A DNA stretch of 64,000 nucleotides from Halobacteroides halobius DSM 5150. Its GTDB lineage: Bacteria > Bacillota > Halanaerobiia > Halobacteroidales > Halobacteroidaceae. A program made the position numbers and the translations under genes. The notes beneath the pieces were generated by a model. It was not told the origin of the DNA and did not search any database. It saw only the letters and a program-made list of their open reading frames with translations. Below, in pieces: positions 17,297 to 25,767 of this stretch (the first letter of the stretch is position 1; the number at the start of each line of letters is the position of its first letter). The stretch covers positions 1,612,001 to 1,676,000 of the forward strand of contig NC_019978.1 in the NCBI RefSeq assembly GCF_000328625.1, written 5' to 3'.

Positions 17297-18199
17297 TTAA
17301 TTTTTAATTTCCTGTACAATATTTTCACATAATTCATGAGTTGCTAAAGCATCTTTAGCTAACTGAGTTGTGTCTTGGCCCTCTTTAACTATCTCCAAAA
17401 ATTCATCGATTAATTGCACAAATCCTCGGTTATACAAAGTTGAATCCCATGAAGGTACTTTACTTCTTTTTTCTTCTCCATTTTGATATTTAATTAATTC
17501 TGTCATCCCTTTAACTATCAACTTCTGTTTACTACCTATTACTTCAGCCAATTCTTCATTAATGCCACTGTCACGGTTCATAATTCCGATAGCTTTAAAA
17601 TCTACTCCTGTAAGAGTTAACATTACTTGGTATAATAGGCCGTCATCTACAACAGCCTCAACAGCAAATTCTTTAACTTGATTATCAGCTAGAAATCTTA
17701 GTGTATCCACCACATGAATGAAATCATCAAAAATTACTTCTCTTACCTGTCGAGGATTATTAAAGCGATTCTTTTGAAAGTTAATAATAGTTGGCCCGTT
17801 AACTTTCTTTAGTTTCTGATACATTGGTGCTCTTCTCCGATTAAATCCTACTAATAACTTTAAGCCTCTTTTTTGGGCCAAATTAACTAATTCTTTAGAT
17901 TGTTGATAAGAATTAGTAATTGGCTTATCAACATATACATGAATATCATTTAGTAATAATTCTTTAACAATCTTTTTATGAACTACTGTAGCTGCATGAA
18001 CAAAGACTGCCTTAACATTTTTAGAGATTAATTCTTCTACACTCCTAGCTGTTTCTTTTATACTATATTTATTAGCTAAATAATTAAGTTTCTCTTGATT
18101 TCGAGTAGCAAAGACTAGTTCAATATCTCCCTTATCTCCTATTACTGGCAAATAAGCCTTTTGAGCAATATCACCTAATCCTATAACACCAATCTTCAT
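17297..18199 (-). CDS. Gfo/Idh/MocA-family NAD(P)-dependent oxidoreductase
   Basis: The 300-residue protein has an N-terminal Rossmann fold with GVIGLGDIAQKAYLPVI (residues 3-19). The family signature segment DKPITNSYQQSKELV near residue 91 supplies the catalytic lysine of the EKP-like motif. A C-terminal alpha/beta dimerisation domain follows (FDDFIHVVDTLRFL near 158). Such enzymes oxidise or reduce sugar and cyclitol hydroxyls. Nothing in the neighbourhood points to a substrate. The product is somewhat shorter than the usual 330-360 residues. It stands alone between terminators. Confidence 0.85.
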   Translation of the reverse strand: MKIGVIGLGDIAQKAYLPVIGDKGDIELVFATRNQEKLNYLANKYSIKETARSVEELISKNVKAVFVHAATVVHKKIVKELLLNDIHVYVDKPITNSYQQSKELVNLAQKRGLKLLVGFNRRRAPMYQKLKKVNGPTIINFQKNRFNNPRQVREVIFDDFIHVVDTLRFLADNQVKEFAVEAVVDDGLLYQVMLTLTGVDFKAIGIMNRDSGINEELAEVIGSKQKLIVKGMTELIKYQNGEEKRSKVPSWDSTLYNRGFVQLIDEFLEIVKEGQDTTQLAKDALATHELCENIVQEIKN

Positions 18200-18249
18200 C
18201 TTATCTCCTCCTACTTTTATCTTGCTTCAATATTTATTATCTAACTTTA

Positions 18250-18386
18250 ATTGATATTAAGTGCAATTGACAATGTGCAATTTACAATGTACAATTAAAA
18301 ATCAAAACCGTGTAATCCCTTGGTTTATAAAGGTTTTAAGGGGTTCTAATTGTCAATTGTTAATTGTTAATTGTAAATTAAAAGTG
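18250..18386 (+). repeat. 137-base MITE-like inverted-repeat element, copy 1
   Basis: A non-coding element whose reverse complement matches 50554-50690 over its full 137 bases, with about 14 differences by eye. Both ends carry tandem heptamers related to ACAATTG in opposite orientation, so the element can fold into a long hairpin. The centre also has a CCCTT/AAGGG pair. It lies between the Gfo/Idh gene and the pgpA terminator. It has no open reading frame. Confidence 0.8.
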
Positions 18387-18412
18387 CCACTATATATATC
18401 AATGATACAAAA

Positions 18413-18439
18413 AGAGTACAACATTTAATGTTGTACTCT
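18413..18439 (-). terminator. Terminator after pgpA
   Basis: A 12-base-pair perfect stem AGAGTACAACAT / ATGTTGTACTCT with a TTA loop, overlapping the pgpA stop codon. A T-run follows on the minus strand. Confidence 0.85.
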
Positions 18440-18887
18440 AAACAAAATAAATAATTATTCTTAATAATAAATTGGCTACAATTCCAGCTGCAATATCATC
18501 TAACATAATACCTAATCCACCTTTAAACTCTTGCAACTTATTTAAGGGAACAGGTTTTAAAATATCAAATATCCTAAATAAAATAAAAGCTGGAATTAAC
18601 ATACTAATCTGCAAACCATACATAGCAATCACGAACCCTACAATTTCATCAATAACAATTTGTGGAGCATCCTTCTCACCATAGATATCCTCAGCCTGAT
18701 CAGCAATATAAATTCCTGGTAGTAATAAAATAAAGACTAAAGGAAAACCAACTTCTGGTACTAAACCAATCTTTATCACTAAAGCTAACAAAACTGCCCC
18801 AGCTATAGTTCCTACTGTTCCAGGTGCAATTGGACTTAAACCACTATTAAAACCAGTCGCTAATAATTTAGTCCATTTATCATTCAT
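18438..18887 (-). CDS. pgpA: Phosphatidylglycerophosphatase A
   Basis: PgpA removes phosphate from phosphatidylglycerol phosphate to give phosphatidylglycerol. The 149-residue membrane protein has the family N-terminal motif GFNSGLSPIAPGTVGTIAG and a central conserved DQAEDIYGEKDAPQIVIDEIVGF. The latter holds the acidic metal-binding residues. It has about four membrane segments. The ATG at 18887 overlaps the pgsA stop codon and follows AGGGTG; a GTG nine bases earlier is less likely. It lies directly downstream of pgsA, the preceding step in the pathway. Confidence 0.93.
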   Translation of the reverse strand: MNDKWTKLLATGFNSGLSPIAPGTVGTIAGAVLLALVIKIGLVPEVGFPLVFILLLPGIYIADQAEDIYGEKDAPQIVIDEIVGFVIAMYGLQISMLIPAFILFRIFDILKPVPLNKLQEFKGGLGIMLDDIAAGIVANLLLRIIIYFV

Positions 18888-19416
18888 TATTATCACCCTT
18901 AATTACTTCTTTAGAATTAATTAAATAATCAGCTCCCGATACTATCGTTAGAAGTACAGCAATCCACAGTAATATTAAATCAAATGATAAATTAAGTACC
19001 AAGGCAATAATAGCAAAAATCTGAGCATTGGTTTTATACTTTCCTAAATTACTAGCAGCTATTACAATCCCTTCGGAAGCTGCTAAAACCCTTAACCCAG
19101 TAACAGCAAATTCCCGAGCAATAATAATCATTACTGGCCAAGCTGAAATAACATCTAAATCAACAAAAGAAATTAACGCAGCAGAAATTAATAATTTATC
19201 TGCTAGTGGATCAACAAACTTACCAAAATTAGTAACCAACCCTCTTTTACGTGCAATATAGCCATCTAAGCCATCAGTTGCTGCCGCAATAATAAAAATT
19301 GCTAGAGCTATATATTCTTCATAACCTAACCCAAAATCAACCAATAAAAAAGCCATAAAAATAGGAATTAATATAATCCTAGCTAAAGTGATCTTATTTG
19401 GTAAATTAAAAGTCAT
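18880..19416 (-). CDS. pgsA: CDP-diacylglycerol--glycerol-3-phosphate 3-phosphatidyltransferase
   Basis: PgsA condenses CDP-diacylglycerol with glycerol 3-phosphate to make phosphatidylglycerol phosphate in the membrane. The 178-residue protein has the CDP-alcohol phosphatidyltransferase signature DGLDGYIARK followed by TNFGKFVDPLADK (residues 48-72), giving the DGx2ARx8Gx3Dx3D pattern, and four to five membrane segments. Its ATG overlaps the rimO stop codon by four bases (ATGA). The next gene, pgpA, performs the following step. The rimO-pgsA linkage is common in Firmicutes. Confidence 0.96.
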   Translation of the reverse strand: MTFNLPNKITLARIILIPIFMAFLLVDFGLGYEEYIALAIFIIAAATDGLDGYIARKRGLVTNFGKFVDPLADKLLISAALISFVDLDVISAWPVMIIIAREFAVTGLRVLAASEGIVIAASNLGKYKTNAQIFAIIALVLNLSFDLILLWIAVLLTIVSGADYLINSKEVIKGDNNE

Positions 19417-20741
19417 TTTACTTCCACTCCCGTTAAGTCATATTCATACCCATTAGTTAGTTTAACCTTAATCATTTCTCCTACTTTTGCTTCAGTATCC
19501 TCCACATAAATTACTCCATCAACATCTGGTGCTTCTCTTTGACTTCTCCCTACCATAATCCTAGGCTCTTTGGAATGTACTTCTTCTAAAAGCACCTTGA
19601 CTTCTTTTCCAATCAAATTTTGATTGTGTCGTTGAGAAATTCTTTGTTGCAGCTGCATTACTTTTTTATAGCGTTCTTCTTTTCTTGGTTCTGGAATTTG
19701 ACAAGACATTTGTGCTGCTGAAGTCCCTTCTTCTTGTGAATAAGTGAAAGCACCTAGCCGATCAAATTCTGCTTGTTCAATAAAATCTAATAAATTTCTG
19801 AAATTATCTTCAGTCTCACCCGGAAAACCTACAATCACAGAGGTTCTTAAAGCAATATTAGGTATTCTATCCCGTAATCTATTAACTACATCTAATATTG
19901 CTACTTTATCTCCTCTTCTATTCATCTTTTCTCTAATCTCTTGGTCTGCATGTTGTACTGGTAAATCAAGATAATTACAAATCTTATCCTCAGTTGCTAT
20001 TAAATTAATCAACTCATCAGATACACGCGTTGGATAAGCATATAATAATCTAAACCACTTGATTTCTGCGACTTTTACTAACTCTTTTAATAAATCAACT
20101 AACCTTGCCTCTCCGTATAGATCGATCCCATACTGAGTTATATCTTGAGCAATAATATTAACTTCCTTAATTCCTTGCTTCGCTAAGTTTTTTACTTCCT
20201 TCACTATATTTTCTATAGAACGGCTTCTTAGTCCTCCTCTTAACTTAGGTATCACACAATAAGAACAACAATTATTACAGCCCTCTGCAATCTTAACATA
20301 AGCAGTAGCACCTGTAGTTAAATTATTTTTAGGTAAATTTCGATCATAATCAAAATCTGGATTGCTAACCTTTAATTTTTTAGCTCCTTCTAAAGATTCT
20401 TCAATTACCTCTACAATCTGATCAAAATCTCCAGTTCCTAAAAAAGCATCTATCTCAGGAATTTCATCTGCTAACTCCTCATTATAACCTTGGGCCAAAC
20501 AACCAGTTGCAATTAATAACTTACAATTTCCTTCTTCTTTATAATGAGCTAACTGTAAAATGCTTTCAACTGATTCTTCTTTAGCATCTGAAATAAAACC
20601 ACATGTATTAACAATTAAAACATCAGCTTTTTTATACTCATCTATAATCTGATATCCTGCCTTTTGTATTAAACCTAACATGATTTCTGAATCAACTTGA
20701 TTTTTAGCACAACCTAATGTTAATAAGCCAACTTGTAGCAT
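19413..20741 (-). CDS. rimO: Ribosomal protein S12 methylthiotransferase
   Basis: RimO is a radical-SAM enzyme that methylthiolates an aspartate of ribosomal protein S12. The 442-residue protein has an N-terminal UPF0004 domain (GLLTLGCAKNQVDSE with its cluster cysteines), a radical-SAM CxxxCxxC motif in CNNCCSYCVIPKLRGGLRSR near residue 152, and a C-terminal TRAM domain ending near residue 440. LGCAKNQVDSE and the LRGGLRSR form favour RimO over MiaB. It heads the rimO-pgsA-pgpA operon and has a promoter at 20765-20793. Confidence 0.96.
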   Translation of the reverse strand: MLQVGLLTLGCAKNQVDSEIMLGLIQKAGYQIIDEYKKADVLIVNTCGFISDAKEESVESILQLAHYKEEGNCKLLIATGCLAQGYNEELADEIPEIDAFLGTGDFDQIVEVIEESLEGAKKLKVSNPDFDYDRNLPKNNLTTGATAYVKIAEGCNNCCSYCVIPKLRGGLRSRSIENIVKEVKNLAKQGIKEVNIIAQDITQYGIDLYGEARLVDLLKELVKVAEIKWFRLLYAYPTRVSDELINLIATEDKICNYLDLPVQHADQEIREKMNRRGDKVAILDVVNRLRDRIPNIALRTSVIVGFPGETEDNFRNLLDFIEQAEFDRLGAFTYSQEEGTSAAQMSCQIPEPRKEERYKKVMQLQQRISQRHNQNLIGKEVKVLLEEVHSKEPRIMVGRSQREAPDVDGVIYVEDTEAKVGEMIKVKLTNGYEYDLTGVEVK

Positions 20742-20764
20742 TTTTTCACCCTTTCATAATGATC

Positions 20765-20793
20765 ACTATATTTCTTATTGTTTTACATATCAA
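20765..20793 (-). promoter_or_regulatory. Sigma-A promoter of rimO-pgsA-pgpA
   Basis: On the minus strand TTGATA, 17 bases, TATAGT, about 24 bases before the rimO start. Confidence 0.55.
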
Positions 20794-20969
20794 TAGAGAC
20801 TATAACAATCATACTTTATAATATTAATCTATTATTTTCAACATTAATAATAAAATTCTTTTTTAGCTATTATTCTATCATATTTAACTATTTTTTCTAA
20901 CATGATTAACTTTCTTCTGGCTAATAATATAAATAAGCCTCTTACTCTAATCTTAAGGAGGTAACAAAA

Positions 20970-21146
20970 ATGCTAGATTATACTGACCTCGATGGACTAA
21001 AAAAAATAGCAGGAGATTTAGAAAAAATCAAAAATGACAAGTTCAATGATGTAGCATATATCAAAGATGATGAATTAGAAGGTGTAATTAGCCTCCTTAA
21101 AGCAATTATTAATACCAAAGAATTTAATCAAAAAATAAGAAGGTAG
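20970..21146 (+). CDS. Small 58-residue hypothetical protein
   Basis: An open reading frame of 58 codons with a strong ribosome site (AAGGAGG nine bases before the ATG), followed directly by a terminator hairpin, so it looks like a real gene. The product is acidic and helical (MLDYTDLDGLKKIAGDLEKI at the start, ending NQKIRR) with no membrane segment. I recognise no family. It stands alone between rimO and a membrane-protein gene read the other way. Confidence 0.7.
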   Translation: MLDYTDLDGLKKIAGDLEKIKNDKFNDVAYIKDDELEGVISLLKAIINTKEFNQKIRR

Positions 21147-21163
21147 CCTAAGAAAGGCTACCT
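21141..21163 (+). terminator. Bidirectional terminator
   Basis: Stem AGGTAGCCT / AGGCTACCT with a five-base loop, followed by TTTCTTT. It overlaps the stop codon of the 58-residue ORF and can also end the converging gene at 21176. Confidence 0.8.
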
Positions 21164-21175
21164 TTCTTTAGCCTA

Positions 21176-21625
21176 TTAATAATAGAAACTAATTAAAGAT
21201 AAAGCATTAAAAGCATAAGCAAACTCAATTAATCCCAATATAAAATTAAATTTACGCTTTTTATCATAACTTTCCTGTTTGATTTCAATTGATCTTTCAA
21301 AATCATCTACTGAATTAATTAAAAACTTTTTAGTTAATTTGAAAACTCCTAAAATAATTAAAGCAAGACTAATTATATCTAATAAAGGATAATCATTAAA
21401 TAAGATTACATTTGCTATATAATAAAGAATTAAGAAAAAATAAAAAACAAAACTAGTAAATTTCATCATAATAAAAGGATTCTTTTGCTCACTTATCATC
21501 TTTAACTGAGCCTTCATCTCTTTAAACTCTTCTCTATGTCTATAGAAACTTTTTTTGGCATCCTTTAGCTTAACTATACTTATTATAATATAAATTATTG
21601 ATAACACTCCAATATACTTTTCCAT
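21176..21625 (-). CDS. Hypothetical membrane protein
   Basis: A 149-residue protein with about four hydrophobic segments (near residues 3-20, 55-75, 80-98 and 128-147). Charged loops between them include KDAKKSFYRHREEFKEMKAQ and ERSIEIKQESYDKKRK. A GGAGGG site precedes the ATG. No family or catalytic motif is recognised. It ends at the shared terminator with the 58-residue gene. Confidence 0.6.
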   Translation of the reverse strand: MEKYIGVLSIIYIIISIVKLKDAKKSFYRHREEFKEMKAQLKMISEQKNPFIMMKFTSFVFYFFLILYYIANVILFNDYPLLDIISLALIILGVFKLTKKFLINSVDDFERSIEIKQESYDKKRKFNFILGLIEFAYAFNALSLISFYY

Positions 21626-21692
21626 ATTCGCCCTCCTAAATAGTCATGTCTTAAAATACACTCCTACCACAATGATGTTTTTTTAACAATTC

Positions 21693-21721
21693 TTAACAAA
21701 TAACTTTTTATTTTGTATAAT
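21693..21721 (+). promoter_or_regulatory. Sigma-A promoter of the 71-residue ORF
   Basis: TTAACA, 17 bases, TATAAT, 41 bases before the start codon; close to consensus. Confidence 0.6.
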
Positions 21722-21761
21722 ATTATGTAATAGTTTAAAACAAATTTAAGGAGGAGAAAAT

Positions 21762-21977
21762 ATGCCCCATCTAATAAAGCAGACTCGTCACTATCTATAC
21801 CAACGCTTAAATACAATCAAACAAATTAATAATTGTTTTATTAGATTTGAAGCACTACAAAAATTACAAACTGAAGTAGAAAATTCATGCCTTTATTATC
21901 GGATGAAACAAAATCTATTAACTAAAATTGAAGCAGAAATCAAACAAGCAGAAAATGATTACCTTAGTTATTCATAA
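21762..21977 (+). CDS. Small 71-residue basic hypothetical protein
   Basis: A 71-codon frame with AAGGAGGAG and a near-consensus promoter (21693-21721), both arguing for a real gene. The product is basic and helical (HLIKQTRHYLYQRLNTIKQI), with two cysteines in the middle and no membrane segment. Its last ten bases overlap the end of the LysM gene on the opposite strand. No family is recognised. Confidence 0.6.
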   Translation: MPHLIKQTRHYLYQRLNTIKQINNCFIRFEALQKLQTEVENSCLYYRMKQNLLTKIEAEIKQAENDYLSYS

Positions 21978-23134
21978 GTCAGTGGGTCATCACTTACATC
22001 ATAATTTTTATTAGTTTTACTATTATTAAGATCAAATTCATGATCATTATTTGATTTATCTTCTTGTTTTGTTTCTTTAAAATTAGATTTGATTTTTTGT
22101 AATTGATATAATAATTGATTATATTTCTCTTTTAGTAATTCAAGTTTTTTATTTTGCTTTTTAATTAATCTAGATTGCTTCTGAAATTTATTTTTATATT
22201 GATCTAAATTAACTTCGTCAGCTAATCGCTGAGCTTGTTTATCAATTGGTTCCTCTTTATTAGTTAAATGATAAGCTTTGACTACTAATCTCATAACAGC
22301 TTCTCTTCGTTTAGGATTGACTTGATAGCAAAGCTCTGATAAATAATAAAAATAAGCTGGATAATTAATATAAGTACTACTAGTTTGAGGAAGATATATC
22401 TTTTGCCCCGGATAAATTTCACTAGGATTTTTCAACTGATTATTCACACTTAAAACTAGATAAAATGGCAATTGATAATCTTTAGATATACTATATAAAC
22501 TATCTCCTTTATCAGCTCTAATAGTAGAAACATTATTAAATCCTCTTACTCCTAAAGTCATCTTTAAATAATGATTAATCTTTTTAGCCAATAAATCTTC
22601 TTCTGATTTTTTTAAGCTACTTTGTTTAGGCATGGTTCCTGATTTAATCTGAGAGAGTCGTGCTGCATCATAATTTCCTACATTATATGAGTAATTTAAA
22701 TTCATCTCCACCGGTGGTAGATTAGATACTAAATAATTAGCCAAACCTACTAAGGTATCGACTTTTCGATCAGCTGCTAATTGATAATTATTTAACTTAT
22801 TCTCAAACTTGGCCCTTTGTTGTTGAGCAGAAAGAGCTATATTACTCCTGCCGATTTTAAAAACTTTCTTTAGTTCCATATTTCTTTCTATTTCAGCAGC
22901 CAATATAATCGTCTTTAGATAGATTGCTTTGGCTAAATAATTTGAGTAAGTTAAATCATTTAAAATAATTTGATCTAAATACTGCTTTGTTTTCTCTAAA
23001 TTCTTTGCTTCAAAAGACTTAACAGCTAATTTATAATTTTGAAAAGGCAATAAATTATTAGCTAACATAGTAGAATTAAAGGTAAATAAACAACTTAGTA
23101 AAATTATTATAATAACTAATTTTGACTTATTCAT
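21968..23134 (-). CDS. Exported LysM-domain protein
   Basis: The 388-residue protein has a signal peptide (hydrophobic 6-23, SCLFTFNSTMLAN). A helical TPR-like region follows (about 30-130, with KAKNLEKTKQYLDQ-type segments). One LysM domain near residues 205-250 (ADKGDSLYSISKDYQLP, NPSEIYPGQKIYLPQ) binds peptidoglycan glycan chains. The C-terminal 90 residues are coiled-coil and then Asn/Asp-rich. No hydrolase domain is present. It probably acts as a cell-wall-associated structural or scaffold protein. I recognise no named family. Confidence 0.75.
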   Translation of the reverse strand: MNKSKLVIIIILLSCLFTFNSTMLANNLLPFQNYKLAVKSFEAKNLEKTKQYLDQIILNDLTYSNYLAKAIYLKTIILAAEIERNMELKKVFKIGRSNIALSAQQQRAKFENKLNNYQLAADRKVDTLVGLANYLVSNLPPVEMNLNYSYNVGNYDAARLSQIKSGTMPKQSSLKKSEEDLLAKKINHYLKMTLGVRGFNNVSTIRADKGDSLYSISKDYQLPFYLVLSVNNQLKNPSEIYPGQKIYLPQTSSTYINYPAYFYYLSELCYQVNPKRREAVMRLVVKAYHLTNKEEPIDKQAQRLADEVNLDQYKNKFQKQSRLIKKQNKKLELLKEKYNQLLYQLQKIKSNFKETKQEDKSNNDHEFDLNNSKTNKNYDVSDDPLTYE

Positions 23135-23249
23135 ATTAGCCCCCCTTTTTTATAAAAGATGATTCATACATACTCACATAATTAATTCTATAATAAATTA
23201 TTAATCCCTGCAAAGAAAAATTACAATTGACCACAAAGGGGGACTAATT

Positions 23250-23549
23250 TTATTTAACTAGTTTTTTCTGTTTCATTAATTTAATGGCTTGCTCAGAATC
23301 ATCTGTTACTACAAAAACTTCCTGCACAGAAGAACTATTTTTAGCTAAAATCTTAATTCCACTTGGTGTATCATACTTAAGTTTTAAATGAGCTGGCATA
23401 CCACTGCCACCTCGCCGATTAATTCTCCCGGGAATAATACTCTTTATAATAGATAGTTTCGATAATTTCTTTAATAAAGGCAACACATCTTCAATAATAG
23501 TGTGCTCTTGTTTGATCTTATCACTTCTATACTTATTATCTTTAGCCAT
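23250..23549 (-). CDS. DUF2103-like small protein
   Basis: The 99-residue protein reads HTIIEDVLPLLKKLSKL, then KSIIPGRINRRGGSG and KYDTPSGIKILAKNSSSVQEVFVVTD. This pattern resembles DUF2103, a small family described as a predicted metal-binding or RNA-binding protein. It is basic and cytoplasmic. It sits between the LysM gene and the group II intron with no obvious functional partner. The family call is from memory of the pattern. Confidence 0.55.
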   Translation of the reverse strand: MAKDNKYRSDKIKQEHTIIEDVLPLLKKLSKLSIIKSIIPGRINRRGGSGMPAHLKLKYDTPSGIKILAKNSSSVQEVFVVTDDSEQAIKLMKQKKLVK

Positions 23550-23660
23550 AACATTTCTCCTTTCTATTCAATACTGACTAACATTATATAACAAAAGAAT
23601 CATTTTTCCAAATTGATAGACATAAATAAAGTAGGACCAGCCTCACGGCTGGGACCTCTT

Positions 23661-23695
23661 GTCAAACTGCACGTACGGTTCTCCCGTATACAGCT
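23661..23695 (-). ncRNA. Group II intron domain V
   Basis: The catalytic hairpin reads AGCTGTATACGG, a GAGA-type tetraloop region, then CCGTACGTGCAGTT, with the AGC triad near 23693-23695. It is the most conserved part of the ribozyme and defines the 3' side of the intron. Confidence 0.8.
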
Positions 23696-23771
23696 TTCGG
23701 TCATTGTTGCTCCTTAACAGAGAGTAAGTTATCGTCTTTGTGTTGCCACAAATGTATATGTTTACTCTTGT

Positions 23772-24893
23772 CTAAAGCACATCGGTAAGCAGTGATTCTA
23801 GTCCTAAATCTCTTAATATTTTATTAGGAAGGCGATAATTCTGCCCTTTCGCCTTCTTTCCTTCTATAAAACAACGTAATCTCATTCTTATCCAACCATC
23901 TAACCTTTTATATAGTCCTTTAACATTTCCTAGTAGAAAACTATTACCCCAACCTCTAATAATTAAATTAAGCTCATCAATCATTACAGCTACTCCTATT
24001 GACCTATTCCTTTTAGTTTTCTTTCTTACTTTGTCCTTGAAACTTTTAATAGAGCTCTCTTTTGGCTTTTTGTAATCACAATTATAAAATTTAAATTCTA
24101 GAAATTTAAATCCATCATTAAAATTCGTAATTACTGTTTTCCGAGGATGTAGTCTTAAGTTTAATTCATTTTCTATAATCTGGCGAGTTACTTCCAAAGC
24201 ACGTTCTGCTTTAGCTTTACTCTTAGCCATAATTATAAAGTCATCGGCAAATCTAACTATCTTATATCCTCGACACCTCATTTTCTTATCAAAATGATGT
24301 AGGTAGATATTTGCTAAAAGTGGAGAAATTACGCCTCCTTGTGGAGTTCCCTCCGTTGTTTCTTCTCTTCCTTGCTCAGTCATGACACCTATAGTAAGCC
24401 ACGACCTAATAATATCTAATACCCAACCATCACTTACTTCCTCTGCTATCAGCTCCATTAAAATTTCATGATCTATTGTATCAAAGTAAGATTTGACATC
24501 TGCGTCTAATACCCAATTATAACCTTGTTCTTTATATTCTTCTACTTTCTTAATTGCATCTTCGGTTGACCTATTAGGTCTAAAACCATAAGAACAGTCG
24601 CAGAATATTTCTTCAAAGTGTATCTCTAGAATCTGTTTCACTGCTTGTTGGGCAATTCGGTCTTTAATTACTGGAATACCTAGTGGTCTTTGTTCTCCAT
24701 TTCCTTTTGAGATATACGTTCTTAGAACTGGTTGTGGCTCATATCTATCTTCTGTTAACTGGCGATATAAAGCACTCATATTCTTAGTGTAATTTTCTCT
24801 AAATTCTTCAACTTCTACACCGTCAATCCCTCCACAACCACCATTATTCAAAACTTTCTGAGCTGCACAATGTAAATGTCTTTTCTTAGTCAC
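23772..24893 (-). CDS. ltrA: Group II intron reverse transcriptase/maturase
   Basis: The 373-residue protein has reverse-transcriptase blocks in order: GIDGVEVEEF (RT0-1), RPLGIPVIKDRIAQQAVK, SYGFRPNRSTEDAI, DADVKSYFDTIDH, TPQGGVISPLLANIYL and the catalytic RFADDF near residue 216. A maturase (X) domain with LNLIIRGWGNSFLLGNVKGLYKRLDGW follows. No H-N-H endonuclease is present, as usual for class C. The start is uncertain: GTG at 24893 is the first conventional codon, but the frame stays open upstream through ISSLYSIKDL to an A12 tract, and that stretch resembles the start of RT0. The protein helps the intron splice and move. Confidence 0.9.
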   Translation of the reverse strand: MTKKRHLHCAAQKVLNNGGCGGIDGVEVEEFRENYTKNMSALYRQLTEDRYEPQPVLRTYISKGNGEQRPLGIPVIKDRIAQQAVKQILEIHFEEIFCDCSYGFRPNRSTEDAIKKVEEYKEQGYNWVLDADVKSYFDTIDHEILMELIAEEVSDGWVLDIIRSWLTIGVMTEQGREETTEGTPQGGVISPLLANIYLHHFDKKMRCRGYKIVRFADDFIIMAKSKAKAERALEVTRQIIENELNLRLHPRKTVITNFNDGFKFLEFKFYNCDYKKPKESSIKSFKDKVRKKTKRNRSIGVAVMIDELNLIIRGWGNSFLLGNVKGLYKRLDGWIRMRLRCFIEGKKAKGQNYRLPNKILRDLGLESLLTDVL

Positions 24894-25732
24894 TAAATCT
24901 TTTATACTATATAGCGAACTAATTTTTTTTTTTTCTACCTATCCTACCTCACGACTTACCAGTTCTTCCTATCCTGTCTTAATATCTAAACCCCTATATT
25001 CGTAGCATTCCTAAGCACGTCTTCTAAGCTCTCGCCAATCGCACCTCTTAGTTTACTACTACTTAGGTCATGGTTTTTCTTAAATTCATCACGCTTCCAG
25101 TTATGATTTTCTGTCCGCTATTTCTTTTAAGACTTATTGTCTTTAACAATGTTTAAACCATTTTGATTTAAATACCATCAACACTCAATTCTAAACTTCA
25201 ATAACCTGGCTATCCTTCACTGTAATCAACTTTCATTGATTTTTTTTCACTACTATGATAGCTTCTGAACTCTAATATTTCATCGCTTTGACTTTCCCTA
25301 TTCAGGTTATATCATCACTTATCTTTATAGATTTCTATAAAGACCATATTAGAGCATCCTCTGGTCACCTATGCTATATTCCAATCATTCCGACCATAAT
25401 CACACTCATTAATCTAACATACTCCAATGGTCTGTAAGTCAGCTTTGGACTTCTCCATCCTTTTGGTAGATCGTCACTAATGAATGCCACCTTCAGTTCA
25501 CATATTGTTCCGGACTGATTTTTCGCCTCAAACTCTTCAGATTACATCTCACGATGAACACCCTGTTACTGTTGGCTTCATATCCTGTTCTTTATTAACT
25601 TAGGTTGACGTTTGTTTTCTCCGTTTGCTCACCCATTTCGTCTGTGAGTGCCACAATATCTCAACCATATTATCCATTCTTCCAGAATAGGCAGGACTTA
25701 CACCTACTATCAGCATAGACTACAGAGCACAC
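24894..25732 (-). other. Non-coding 5' part of the group II intron
   Basis: These 839 bases hold no gene. They correspond to ribozyme domains I to IV upstream of the maturase frame. A run of twelve A residues (minus strand, about 24923-24934) lies just before the maturase frame. Confidence 0.7.
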
Positions 25733-25737
25733 AAAAA

Positions 25738-25761
25738 GACTACAGCTTTAAATCTGTAGTC
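25738..25761 (-). terminator. Terminator of argH, target of the intron
   Basis: Stem GACTACAG / CTGTAGTC with an eight-base loop, followed on the minus strand by TTTTT and then the first base of the group II intron. Confidence 0.85.
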
Positions 25762-25767
25762 TAATAA

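Larger units (their letters stand above)
23631..25732 (-). mobile_element. Group IIC intron inserted behind the argH terminator
   Basis: On the minus strand the element begins GTGTGCTCTGTAG at 25732 (the group II GUGYG start) and ends TCCTAC at 23631 (AY end), 2,102 bases. Domain V is recognisable at about 23661-23695 (AAGCTG, TATACGGG, CCGTACGTGCAG) and domain VI at about 23633-23658 (CCAGCC-GTGA-GGCTGG). It encodes the reverse transcriptase at 23772-24893. The 5' exon is the argH terminator stem plus TTTTT; joining the exons restores a longer T-run. Insertion directly after a terminator hairpin is the hallmark of class C introns. The exact 3' junction could shift by a base or two. Confidence 0.88.
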
